A stretch of DNA of 64,000 nt from JAJYRX01 sp041655275 (lineage in GTDB: Bacteria > Pseudomonadota > Gammaproteobacteria > Burkholderiales > Burkholderiaceae_B): contig JBBAFU010000003.1 of assembly GCA_041655275.1 (NCBI GenBank), positions 124,001 to 188,000 on the forward strand, written 5' to 3'. The notes below the pieces were generated by a model that saw only the letters and a list, made by a program, of their open reading frames with translations, did no database searches and was not told the origin of the DNA. Below are positions 50,138 to 58,646 of this stretch, piece by piece. The translations under genes were made by a program, and so were the position numbers. How positions within the stretch are numbered: the first letter of the stretch is position 1; every line of letters begins with the position of its first letter.

Positions 50138-51432
50138 TCAGTGCCGTCCTGTTCATCAGCTTTGCCATCCTGATGATCCTGGGCACGCCCGTTGGAGTGT
50201 CACTGGGCGTTGCCGGCACCGTGGCCATCGTGCTTTCCAACCTGGATACACAGTGGTTCGGCCTGCTCGCCGTGCCGCAGAGCTTCTACGCCGGGCTGGC
50301 CAAGTACCCCCTGCTCGCCATCCCCATGTTCGTGCTCGTCGGCAGCATCTTCGAACGCTCGGGCGTGGCCGCGCGCCTGGTCAACTTCGCCATCGCCCTT
50401 GTGGGCCGCGGCCCCGGCATGCTGCCCCTGGTGGCCATTGCCGTGGCCATGTTCCTGGGCGGTATTTCCGGCTCCGGCCCCGCCTGTGCAGCCGCCGTCG
50501 GTGCCGTCATGCTCGGTGCCATGCAGCGCGCCGGCTATCCGGGCACCTTCTCGGCCAGCGTCATTGCCGCCGGCGCCTCCACCGACATCCTCATCCCGCC
50601 GTCGATCGCCTTCATCGTGTATTCCGTGCTGGTGCCCCAGGCTTCGGTGCCCGCACTGTTTGCCGCCGGACTCGTCCCGGGCCTGCTGGCGGGCATCGCC
50701 CTCATCATCCCGGCGGTATGGCTGTCGCGTCGCCACGGCATGGGAATGCACGAGGCCGGCCTGCCGCGCCCGCCCTTCTGGCGCTCGCTGCGCGAGGCGG
50801 CCTGGGGCCTGATCGCCCCCGTCATCATCCTGGGCGGCATGCGCATGGGCTACTTCACACCCACCGAGGCCGCCGTCGTTGCCGTCTTCTACGGCCTGTT
50901 CGTCGGCATGGTCATCCATCGCAGCATGCGCTGGCGCAACCTGTTCGGCATCTTCCGCGAAGCCGCCGAGCTTTCGGCCGTCATCATGATGATCGTCACC
51001 CTGGCGGGCATCTTTGCCTGGGCCCTGTCCACGCTCAGCATCATCGACCCCATTACCAATGCGATCACGAATTCGGGGCTGGGTGAAACCGGCGTACTCG
51101 TCCTGCTCATTGCGCTGCTCGTGATCATGGGCATGTTTCTGGATGGGATCTCCATCTTCCTCATCTTCGTACCCCTGCTCATGCCGATCGCCAACGCCTA
51201 CGGCTGGGACCCCGTCTGGTTCGGCGTCATCCTTACCGTCATGGTGGCCCTGGGCCAGTTCACACCGCCGCTGGCGGTCAACCTGATGGTGTCGTGCCGC
51301 ATGGCGAACGTGCCCATCGAAGGCACGGTGCGCTGGGTACTGTGGCTGCTGCTGTCCATGTTTGCGGTGCTGCTCATTCTTATCGTCTTCCCGCAGACAG
51401 CGCTGTGGTTGCCCCACACCCTGGGGTATTGA
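50134..51432 (+). CDS. TRAP transporter large permease (DctM)
   Basis: A 432-residue permease of the DctM family, with about 12 membrane segments. Signature blocks include ILMILGTPVGVSLGVAG, PLLAIPMFVLVGSIFERSGVA, FLGGISGSGPACAAAVGAVM, GASTDILIPPSIAFIVYSVL and FTPTEAAVVAVFYGL, and GMFLDGISIFLIFVPLLMPIANAYGWDPVWFGVI near the end. It uses a sodium or proton gradient to take up a carboxylate-like solute delivered by DctP. Start taken at the ATGA overlap with dctQ. Confidence 0.95.
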   Translation: MISAVLFISFAILMILGTPVGVSLGVAGTVAIVLSNLDTQWFGLLAVPQSFYAGLAKYPLLAIPMFVLVGSIFERSGVAARLVNFAIALVGRGPGMLPLVAIAVAMFLGGISGSGPACAAAVGAVMLGAMQRAGYPGTFSASVIAAGASTDILIPPSIAFIVYSVLVPQASVPALFAAGLVPGLLAGIALIIPAVWLSRRHGMGMHEAGLPRPPFWRSLREAAWGLIAPVIILGGMRMGYFTPTEAAVVAVFYGLFVGMVIHRSMRWRNLFGIFREAAELSAVIMMIVTLAGIFAWALSTLSIIDPITNAITNSGLGETGVLVLLIALLVIMGMFLDGISIFLIFVPLLMPIANAYGWDPVWFGVILTVMVALGQFTPPLAVNLMVSCRMANVPIEGTVRWVLWLLLSMFAVLLILIVFPQTALWLPHTLGY

Positions 51433-51479
51433 GTCTACACTTTCCGGTGCAACTTCCCACAACCTGAAAGGAGACTCAC

Positions 51480-52508
51480 ATGAAAGTCCGCAATCTGCTG
51501 GGCGCTGTGGCCTGCGCGGCCGCGATGCTGCTGGGCGCCCCCGCCGGCGCAGCCGGCTACAAATCGGAATACAAGCTATCCATCGTCGTCGGCACCACCT
51601 TCCCCTGGGGCCAGGGCGCCGTCATCTGGTCGGACCTGGTACGCGAACGCACCGATGGCCGCATCAACATCAAGATCTACCCGGGCACCTCGCTGGTGCA
51701 GGGTGACCAGACGCGCGAGTTCCCCGCCATCCGCCAGGGCCTGATCGACATGGCCATCGGCTCCACCATCAACTGGTCGCCGCAGATCAAGGAGCTCAAC
51801 CTCTTCTCGCTGCCCTTCCTGATGCCCGATTATGCCGCCATCGATGCCCTGATTCACGGCGAAGTGGGCCGCCTGCTCTTCGAACGCATCGAGAAGGCCG
51901 GCGTTGTGCCCCTTGCCTGGGGTGAAAACGGCTACCGCCAGCTCAGCAATTCCCGCCATGCCGTGCGCACACCGGCCGACCTGAAGGGGCTCAAGCTGCG
52001 CGTTGTCGGCTCGCCCCTGTATATCGACACCTTCACCGCGCTTGGCGCCAACCCCACGCAGATGAGCTGGGCCGACGCCCAGCCCGCGCTGGCCACCGGT
52101 GCGGTCGACGGCCAGGAAAACCCCCTGTCCATCTACGCCGGCTCCAAGCTCTACGATGTGGCGCAGAAACACCTGACGCTGTGGAATTACGTGGCCGATC
52201 CACTGGTCTTTGTCGTCAACCGCGAGGTATGGCAATCCTGGAGCGAGGAAGACCGCGCCATCGTGCGCAAGGCAGCGGAGGAAGCGGCACTTCAGGAAAT
52301 CGAGATCGCCCGCAAGGGTGTCACACCCGAGGATACGTCGCTGCTCGATGAGATCGCCACCCACGATGTGACCGTCACAACGCTCAGCGACGAGGAGCAC
52401 CAGGCCTTCGTTCAGGCGACCCGGCCGGTGTTCGACAAGTGGAAGAAGACCGTGGGCGAAGCCCTGGTTGACCAGGCCGAGCGCGACATCGCTGCACGCG
52501 CCCGCTGA
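51480..52508 (+). CDS. TRAP transporter substrate-binding protein (DctP)
   Basis: A 342-residue periplasmic binding protein with Sec signal (RNLLGAVACAAAMLLGAPAGAA/G). The DctP core is clear: KLSIVVGTTFPWGQGAVIWSDLV, INIKIYPGTSLVQGDQTREFPAIRQGLIDMAIGST, PADLKGLKLRVVGSPLYIDTFTALGANPTQMSWADAQPALATGAVDGQENP with the ligand-binding Arg. GAAAGGAGA before the ATG is a strong ribosome-binding site. Third gene of the DctQ-DctM-DctP operon. Substrate unknown. Confidence 0.95.
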   Translation: MKVRNLLGAVACAAAMLLGAPAGAAGYKSEYKLSIVVGTTFPWGQGAVIWSDLVRERTDGRINIKIYPGTSLVQGDQTREFPAIRQGLIDMAIGSTINWSPQIKELNLFSLPFLMPDYAAIDALIHGEVGRLLFERIEKAGVVPLAWGENGYRQLSNSRHAVRTPADLKGLKLRVVGSPLYIDTFTALGANPTQMSWADAQPALATGAVDGQENPLSIYAGSKLYDVAQKHLTLWNYVADPLVFVVNREVWQSWSEEDRAIVRKAAEEAALQEIEIARKGVTPEDTSLLDEIATHDVTVTTLSDEEHQAFVQATRPVFDKWKKTVGEALVDQAERDIAARAR

Positions 52509-52545
52509 TCACTCTGTCGGTCGTAAATCTGGCTCAGGATCTGGC

Positions 52546-53745
52546 TCAGGCTGCGCGCGCCGCAGCCAGGGCCTGCTCCAGGTCGGCCAGCAGATCATCG
52601 ATATGCTCCAGGCCGACATGCAGGCGCAGCAGGGGATGGGTGGAATCTCCCCAGTAGCTGTGCATCCTGAGCGTGCCCGGATCCACCAGCTGCACAAGGC
52701 TCTCGAAGCCGCCCCAGGAAAAGCCGATGCCGAACAGCACCAGGGCATCCGCCAGACGGCGTGCGGCCGCCACATCGTGCTTGAGCTCGAAGGACAGCAG
52801 GCCATTGGAGCCGGTGCAATCGCGCTGCCACAGCGCATGGCCGGCATCGCCCGGCAGGGCGGGGTGGAAGACACGGCCCACATCGGGCTGAGCCGCCAGC
52901 CACTGAGCCACGCGCAGGCCGTTTGCGGCACTTTCACGCATGCGCAGGGGCAGGGTACGCACGCCGCGCAGGGCAAGCCAGGCATCATCGGCGCTGATGG
53001 AATAACCCAGTGCATAATGCGTATCGTCCAGGCGCCGGGCCAGTGCCTCGTCGCGGCAGACAACGGCGCCCAGCATCAGGTCGGAGTGGCCGCCCACATA
53101 CTTGGTACCCGCCACCACCGTCACATCGGCGCCCAGCGCCAGGGGACGGTAGACATGGCCGGAGCCCCAGGTGTTGTCCACGACAAGCACCAGATCATGC
53201 GTGCGGGCAAACGCCGCCAGTGCCGGAATATCCAGCATCTCCAGCAGCAGCGAACCCGGTGATTCCACATACAGCACGCGCGTCTCGGGCCGGAGTGCCT
53301 GCGCCAGCGCTGCCGGCCGGCCCGGACAGTAATCGACCTGTATGCCCATACGCCCGAGCACGGACCGATCCAGACGGCGCACCGGCCCGTAGGCGCAGTC
53401 GGCCACCAGCGCATGCTCGCCCGCGCTCAGGAACGCCAGCAGGGGCAGCGTGATCGCCGCCAGGCCGGACGAGGCCAGGAAGGCGCGCTGCCCGCCTTCC
53501 AGATGGCAGAAGACGGCTTCCAGCGCCGCATGCGTATCCATGCCCATGCGACCGTAGACCGGCGAGCGCTCGCCGGCGGCCTTGCGCCCGGCCATCGCGT
53601 CGAGCGCCGCCAGATCGCGGAAGCGCACTGTGCTGGTACGCTGGGAGGGCAGCGCTACGGGTGCCGCACCGGTTTCGGGATCAAAAGGTGCCAGGCCGGC
53701 ATGTTGCAGATAGGTCTCGGACCGGGGGCTGCGGCGATCGTTCAT
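52546..53745 (-). CDS. Cystathionine beta-lyase-like PLP enzyme (Cys/Met metabolism family)
   Basis: A 399-residue fold-type I PLP enzyme. The PLP lysine lies in VVAGTKYVGGHSDLMLG, with the cofactor Asp in LVLVVDNTWGSGH and the substrate-side YGRMGMDTHAALE and SSGLAAI segments; YVESPGSLLLEMLDI matches cystathionine beta-lyase. The end HSYWGDSTHPLLRLHVGLEH with its conserved Arg binds the substrate carboxylate. It probably cleaves cystathionine or a related thioether. Family members also act as gamma-lyases. A near-perfect 12-bp direct repeat (GATCTGGCTCAG type) lies just past its stop at about 52529-52553. Divergent from the LysE gene. Confidence 0.88.
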   Translation of the reverse strand: MNDRRSPRSETYLQHAGLAPFDPETGAAPVALPSQRTSTVRFRDLAALDAMAGRKAAGERSPVYGRMGMDTHAALEAVFCHLEGGQRAFLASSGLAAITLPLLAFLSAGEHALVADCAYGPVRRLDRSVLGRMGIQVDYCPGRPAALAQALRPETRVLYVESPGSLLLEMLDIPALAAFARTHDLVLVVDNTWGSGHVYRPLALGADVTVVAGTKYVGGHSDLMLGAVVCRDEALARRLDDTHYALGYSISADDAWLALRGVRTLPLRMRESAANGLRVAQWLAAQPDVGRVFHPALPGDAGHALWQRDCTGSNGLLSFELKHDVAAARRLADALVLFGIGFSWGGFESLVQLVDPGTLRMHSYWGDSTHPLLRLHVGLEHIDDLLADLEQALAAARAA

Positions 53746-53805
53746 GATGGGATTCTGGGTGAAAATAGACAACACGCCCATGTTAACAAGAAGGACGCCC
53801 TTTCC

Positions 53806-54471
53806 ATGCCCGGTTTCGATACTGTGCTGTCTTTTTTTGCAATCTCGGTGCTGCTGGCGCTCTCGCCCGGCCCCGACAATCTTTTCGTGCTGGCGCTGTC
53901 CGCCGCCCAGGGGCGTGCCGCCGGCATGCGCGTCGTGATCGGCCTGTGCATCGGTCTGGTGGGCCATACCCTGGCAGTGGCCGCCGGCCTGGCCGCCATG
54001 TTCGCCGCCTCGCCTGCGGCATTCACTGCACTCAAGCTGGCCGGCGCCGGCTACCTGCTCTGGCTCGCCTGGCTGAGCCTGCGCCCGCGGCAGGCCGATG
54101 GCCCCGCACCGGCAAGCCGGGCCAGCCCGGCAACCCCGCCGCCCCGACGCAGGCAACGACTGGTACGCCGCGGTATCATCATGAACCTCACCAACCCCAA
54201 GGTCTCGCTCTTCTTCCTGGCCCTGCTGCCGCAATTCACCTCACCGCAGCACGGCCCGGTGGTCACGCAGATCCTCTGGCTGGGCGTGATCTTCATGCTG
54301 GCCACACTGCTGGTATTCGGGCTCATTGCCTGGTTTGCGGGCCTGCTCGGCGAGCGCCTGCAACGCTCGCCGCGCATCCATAGGCTGATGCAGCGTCTGG
54401 CCGGCCTGGTCTTCATCGGCCTTGCACTGAAGCTCGCCTTCAGCCCTTCCCTTGGCGCTGAAACCGTATGA
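53806..54471 (+). CDS. LysE family amino-acid exporter
   Basis: A 221-residue inner-membrane exporter. LysE/RhtB features include SVLLALSPGPDNLFVLALSAAQGRAAGMRVVIGLCIGL at the start, LKLAGAGYLLWLAWLSLR, the basic loop RRRQRLVRRGIIMNLTNPKVSLFFLALLPQF, and a C-terminal segment VFIGLALKLAF. Six segments are likely. AAGGAC precedes the ATG. Divergent from the cystathionine-lyase gene by 60 bp, so the exporter may handle its product or substrate. Its 3' end overlaps the convergent metallo-hydrolase gene by 32 bp. Confidence 0.92.
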   Translation: MPGFDTVLSFFAISVLLALSPGPDNLFVLALSAAQGRAAGMRVVIGLCIGLVGHTLAVAAGLAAMFAASPAAFTALKLAGAGYLLWLAWLSLRPRQADGPAPASRASPATPPPRRRQRLVRRGIIMNLTNPKVSLFFLALLPQFTSPQHGPVVTQILWLGVIFMLATLLVFGLIAWFAGLLGERLQRSPRIHRLMQRLAGLVFIGLALKLAFSPSLGAETV

Positions 54472-55516
54472 TGCCCTGCGCATCGCGGCTGCGGCTGAGC
54501 TCGCCCCGGAAGTAGAGTGCATGCAGGTGCGCCAGCGCCTCGCCCATGGCAAAAGTGAGCTGGTGCAGGTCGAGCTTGCGCCGGAACAGTACGGGAACGA
54601 TGTCGGCGGCGCTCTGCGGCTGTTCGCAGGCGGCCAGCACCTCCTGCAGGCGCTCGGCATGGTGGGCGTGCTGCTGCGAGATGCGCTCGTGCAACCCCTT
54701 GAAAGGCCGGCCGTGGGACGGCAGTATCAGCGTGTCGCCGGGCAGGTCGTCATAGGCCTTGAGCGAGTTCAGATACAGGGGCAGCGGATTCGCCTCGGGC
54801 TCGTGGTTGAACACGCTGACATTGGTGGAGATGCGCGGCAGCAGCATATCCCCCGAGATGAGCACACCCAGGGTGTCGCAGAACAGGGAGATGTGCTCGG
54901 GCGCATGCCCGTAGCCGACGATGCTGCGCCATTCACGCCCCCCGATGACGACGCTGTCGCCGTGCATCAGGCGAACGAAGGACGTGGGCATGGATGGCAC
55001 AAGATTGGGATAGTAGCCGGCACGCTGGCGGATCTGCTCGCTCGCCTCGGGATCGGTCAGGCCGTGACTGGCGAAGAAGGACGCCGCCAGCGGCCCGTTG
55101 CCGCCGCCCACCGCCCCCTCACCCTGGGGGTTCGACCACAGGCGGGCAAGCACATAATCCGTCGCACTCATGATCAGCGGGGCCTGCCAGCGCTCGCACA
55201 GCCAGTGTGCCAGCCCCACATGATCGGGATGCATGTGCGTCACGATGACGCGCACGATGGGCAGGCCTTCAAGCACCTGCTCGAAGACCTGCTCCCACAG
55301 TGAGCGCACTTCGGGCCGGGACACGCCGCAATCCACCACCGTCCAGCCGTCACGCCCGTCGCAGGTATCGCGCAGCAGCCAGATATTGATGTGATCGAGC
55401 GCAAACGGCAGCGGCATGCGCACCCAGCGCATACCGTCGGCCACGGCGATGGCATGCCCGGGCGCGGGCAGTTCATCATCCCAGGGGTAGCTCAGTCTCT
55501 TCTCGTTAGGATTCAT
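54440..55516 (-). CDS. MBL-fold metallo-hydrolase
   Basis: A 358-residue metallo-beta-lactamase-fold hydrolase. The metal motif is VIVTHMHPDHVGLAHWL (HxHxDH), after WTVVDCGVSRPE; the later ligands are His in VGYGHAPEHISLFC, Asp in VLISGDMLLPRIS and His in LILPSHGRPF. A C-terminal winged-helix extension (LHERISQQHAHHAERLQEVLAACEQPQSAADIVPVLF...FAMGEALAHLHAL) is typical of the LACTB2/YcbL-like subgroup. GAGGGA precedes the ATG at 55516; an ATG at 55546 is weaker. It is divergent from ivd and may serve the same pathway, possibly as an acyl-thioesterase-like enzyme; this is a guess. Confidence 0.87.
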   Translation of the reverse strand: MNPNEKRLSYPWDDELPAPGHAIAVADGMRWVRMPLPFALDHINIWLLRDTCDGRDGWTVVDCGVSRPEVRSLWEQVFEQVLEGLPIVRVIVTHMHPDHVGLAHWLCERWQAPLIMSATDYVLARLWSNPQGEGAVGGGNGPLAASFFASHGLTDPEASEQIRQRAGYYPNLVPSMPTSFVRLMHGDSVVIGGREWRSIVGYGHAPEHISLFCDTLGVLISGDMLLPRISTNVSVFNHEPEANPLPLYLNSLKAYDDLPGDTLILPSHGRPFKGLHERISQQHAHHAERLQEVLAACEQPQSAADIVPVLFRRKLDLHQLTFAMGEALAHLHALYFRGELSRSRDAQGIIRFQRQGKG

Positions 55517-55548
55517 CAGTTCCCTCAATATGGATTCGTGCCTCAAAC

Positions 55549-55561
55549 CACAGATTGTGGC
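55549..55561. promoter_or_regulatory. 13-bp palindrome between the MBL and ivd genes
   Basis: CCACA-GAT-TGTGG is a perfect dyad in the 92-bp divergent intergenic region, 48 bp before the ivd ATG. It could be an operator for one or both genes. It differs from the TTGTC-N4-GACAA sites farther along the cluster. Confidence 0.35.
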
Positions 55562-55608
55562 ATGATTACCGCACCTGCAGCACTCACCCCTCTATAACGG
55601 AGCACGAT

Positions 55609-56787
55609 ATGAGCCTGCCTGGCCTTAACTTCAATCTTGGCACCGACATCGATCTGCTGCGCGATGCAGTGCAAAATTTTGCCCGCGAGCGCATCGCACC
55701 GCACGCGGCCGACATTGATCGCACCGATCAGTTTCCCATGGAATTGTGGCGCGAGCTCGGCGAGCTCGGCCTTCTGGGCATTACCGTGGATGAAGCATGG
55801 GGCGGCAGCAACATGGGCTACCTCGCCCATATGGTGGCCATGGAAGAGCTGTCGCGCGCCAGCGCCTCGGTCGCCCTGTCCTACGGCGCGCATTCCAATC
55901 TGTGTGTAAACCAGATCCATCGCAATGGCACCGGGGAGCAGAAGCGCCGCTACCTGCCCGGCCTGATCAGCGGCGAGCAGGTCGGCGCCCTTGCCATGAG
56001 TGAATCGGGCGCAGGCTCCGACGTGGTCAGCATGACGCTGCGCGCCGAGCAGAAGGGCGACCGCTACGTGCTCAACGGCAGCAAGATGTGGATCACCAAC
56101 GGGCCCGATGCCGACACCATGGTGGTCTACGCCAAGACCGACGTGCAGGCACGCCATCGCGGCATCACCGCCTTCATCGTTGAAAAGAACTTTCCCGGCT
56201 TTTCGGTCGCCCAGAAGCTCGACAAGCTGGGCATGCGCGGCAGCCACACCGGCGAGCTGGTGTTCCAGGATTGTGAAGTGCCCGCCGAAAACATCCTGGG
56301 CGAACTCAACGGCGGCGTGCGCGTCCTCATGAGCGGGCTGGACTATGAGCGCGCCGTCCTTGCCGCCGGGCCGCTGGGCATCATGCAGGCGGTGATGGAC
56401 GCCGTCATCCCCTACGTGCATGAGCGGCGCCAGTTCGGCCAGGCCATCGGCGAATTCCAGCTCATCCAGGCCAAGATGGCCGATCTGTACACCGCCCTGC
56501 AGGCGAGTCGCGCCCTGTGCTATACGGTGGGTCGCAATCTGGACGAGCTCGGCACCGCGCATTCGCGCCGGGTGCGCAAGGACTGTGCCGCCGTCATCCT
56601 GTACTGTGCAGAGAAAGCCACCTGGATGGCGGGTGAGGCCATACAGATCCTGGGCGGCAATGGCTATATCAACGATTATCCCGTCGGTCGGCTGTGGCGC
56701 GACGCCAAACTCTACGAGATCGGCGCCGGCACGAGCGAGATCCGGCGCATGCTCATCGGTCGCGAGCTGTTCAACGAAACCGCCTGA
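55609..56787 (+). CDS. ivd: Isovaleryl-CoA dehydrogenase
   Basis: A 392-residue acyl-CoA dehydrogenase that oxidises isovaleryl-CoA to 3-methylcrotonyl-CoA in leucine breakdown. FAD/substrate segments are ALAMSESGAGSDVVSMTLRAE, WITNGPDADTMVVYAKT and QILGGNGYINDYPVGRLWRDAKLYEIGAGTSEIRRMLIGREL. The likely catalytic base is the Glu in SGLDYERAVLAAG, the position used by isovaleryl-CoA dehydrogenases rather than the helix-J Glu of most acyl-CoA dehydrogenases, where the sequence here is GAGTSE. CGGAGC precedes the ATG at 55609. The next gene is aceK at 14 bp, and MCC genes follow. Confidence 0.93.
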   Translation: MSLPGLNFNLGTDIDLLRDAVQNFARERIAPHAADIDRTDQFPMELWRELGELGLLGITVDEAWGGSNMGYLAHMVAMEELSRASASVALSYGAHSNLCVNQIHRNGTGEQKRRYLPGLISGEQVGALAMSESGAGSDVVSMTLRAEQKGDRYVLNGSKMWITNGPDADTMVVYAKTDVQARHRGITAFIVEKNFPGFSVAQKLDKLGMRGSHTGELVFQDCEVPAENILGELNGGVRVLMSGLDYERAVLAAGPLGIMQAVMDAVIPYVHERRQFGQAIGEFQLIQAKMADLYTALQASRALCYTVGRNLDELGTAHSRRVRKDCAAVILYCAEKATWMAGEAIQILGGNGYINDYPVGRLWRDAKLYEIGAGTSEIRRMLIGRELFNETA

Positions 56788-56801
56788 CACCAGGCACAGC
56801 C

Positions 56802-58646
56802 ATGCGCGCCGACGCGGATTACTGCCAGGTACAAGCGGCGCCGCGTGCGGGGCTCAGCCCGCGCGAGGTGGCCGCCACCATCCTGGCCGGTTTCGATCGC
56901 CACTATGCCCTCTTTCGCTACAGTGCCCAGCGTGCCAAGACCCTGTTCGAAGCGCAGCACTGGGCGGGCATACAGAAGCTCACGCGCGAGCGCATCGCCT
57001 ATTACGACAGCCGCGTCACGGAGTGCACCCGCCAGCTCAACCGCAGCCTCAAGGGCAGTGATGCCTGCCCGACACCCGAGCGGGCCGGCCATGCGCTCAC
57101 GGCGGCGCAGCTGGATTTCTGGCAGCGCGTCAAGACGGAATACGTGGGCCTGCTCGCCGCCCACCAGCAGCCCGAGTGTGCGGAAACTTTCTTCAACTCG
57201 GTCTCCTGCCGCATCGTGCAGCGCGACTACTACAACAATGACTTCCTGTTCGTGCGCCCTGCCGTGGCCACCGACTACATCGACGACGCACAGCCCTCCT
57301 ACCGTGTGTACTACCCCCTGGCGCAGGGGCTGCGCGCCTGCGTGCACGCCATGGTGGCCGATTTCGGACTTGCCGCGCCCTATGCCGACCTGCCGGCCGA
57401 TACCCGGCGCATCGTGCGCATGGCGGTACATTACCTGCGTCGCGCGCTGAATCGCAGCGTCGACAACCGCATTGCCGACGACTGCCAGATCCAGGTGCTG
57501 GGCTCGCTGTTCTTCCGCAACAAGAGCGCCACCATTGTCGGCCGGCTCGTCAATCACAGCGCCGTCCACCCCTTTGCCATCGTGCTGCTGCACAACGCCG
57601 CCGGGCAGATCACGCTGGACGCCCTGCTGCACACCCGCGACGACCTGAGCACGCTGTTCAGCTTCACGCGTGCCTATTTCCTGGTCGACATGGTGGCGCC
57701 GGCCGCCACCGTGGAGTTTCTCCAGACCCTGCTGCCGCGCAAGCCCAAGGCCGAGCTCTACACCGCCATCGGACTGCACAAGCAGGGGAAAACACTGTTC
57801 TATCGGGATTTCCTGCATCATCTGTCCCATTCGCACGATCATTTCGATCTGGCACCCGGCATCCGCGGCCTGGTGATGAGCGTCTTCACGCTGGCCTCCT
57901 ATCCTTATGTATTCAAGATGATTCGCGACCGCATCGGCAAGGATGGCATGGACAATGCCACGGTGCGGCGCAAATATCAGCTCGTCAAGCAGCACGATCG
58001 CGTGGGCCGCATGGCCGATACCTGGGAGTACTCGCAGGTCGCCCTGCCGCGCCGGCGCTTCTCCGCCCGCCTGCTGGCGGAATTGCGCGCCCAGCTGGGC
58101 GCGCAGATCGAAATCCTCGCGGACACCATCGTACTGCGCCACGTCTATATCGAGCGCCGCATGACGCCGCTGAACCTGTATCTCCTGCGCGCCACCGACC
58201 CCAGTCTGGACCAGGCGATACAGCAATATGGCCAGGCAATTCGCGAGCTTGCCGCCGCCAACATCTTTCCCGGTGACATGCTATACAAGAACTTTGGTGT
58301 CACACGCTTGGGGCGCGTTGTCTTCTACGATTATGATGAAATTCAGCGCATGTCGGAAATGAACTTTCGCCGCATCCCGCCGGCGCCCAATGAAGAAGCC
58401 GAACTGGCGAGTGAACCCTGGTATCCGGTCGGGCGCAACGACGTCTTTCCGGAAGAATTCAGCGTCTTCCTGCTGGGCAACCCGCGTGTACGAGAGGCCT
58501 TCATGCGCCACCACGCCTGCCTGCTGGACGCGTCCTGGTGGCAAGCCGTGCGCGAACGTGTTGCACAAGGCCATATCGAAGATATCTTCCCGTATGACGA
58601 CAGCCGCCGTCTTTCCCATTTTTTCTCAGGAGCAAGCCATGTCTGA
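56802..58646 (+). CDS. aceK: Isocitrate dehydrogenase kinase/phosphatase
   Basis: A 614-residue bifunctional enzyme that switches isocitrate dehydrogenase by reversible phosphorylation, sending acetyl units to the glyoxylate bypass. The N-terminal regulatory domain includes FYSVSCRI-like FNSVSCRIVQRDYYNNDFLFVRP; the kinase domain has SYRVYYPLAQGLR, MVMSVFTLASYPYVFKMIRD, the nucleotide Lys, VTRLGRVVFYDYDEI and the end GNPRVREAFMRHHACLLD, all AceK-specific. Its location inside leucine catabolism genes suits control of acetyl-CoA use. It overlaps the thiolase start by 8 bp. Confidence 0.96.
   Translation: MRADADYCQVQAAPRAGLSPREVAATILAGFDRHYALFRYSAQRAKTLFEAQHWAGIQKLTRERIAYYDSRVTECTRQLNRSLKGSDACPTPERAGHALTAAQLDFWQRVKTEYVGLLAAHQQPECAETFFNSVSCRIVQRDYYNNDFLFVRPAVATDYIDDAQPSYRVYYPLAQGLRACVHAMVADFGLAAPYADLPADTRRIVRMAVHYLRRALNRSVDNRIADDCQIQVLGSLFFRNKSATIVGRLVNHSAVHPFAIVLLHNAAGQITLDALLHTRDDLSTLFSFTRAYFLVDMVAPAATVEFLQTLLPRKPKAELYTAIGLHKQGKTLFYRDFLHHLSHSHDHFDLAPGIRGLVMSVFTLASYPYVFKMIRDRIGKDGMDNATVRRKYQLVKQHDRVGRMADTWEYSQVALPRRRFSARLLAELRAQLGAQIEILADTIVLRHVYIERRMTPLNLYLLRATDPSLDQAIQQYGQAIRELAAANIFPGDMLYKNFGVTRLGRVVFYDYDEIQRMSEMNFRRIPPAPNEEAELASEPWYPVGRNDVFPEEFSVFLLGNPRVREAFMRHHACLLDASWWQAVRERVAQGHIEDIFPYDDSRRLSHFFSGASHV

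Noticed and set aside
49012..51432. dsbA considered as part of the TRAP system because genes overlap
   Set aside because: The overlap is only 14 bp and DsbA has a complete general oxidase active site; co-transcription is likely, functional linkage is not supported.
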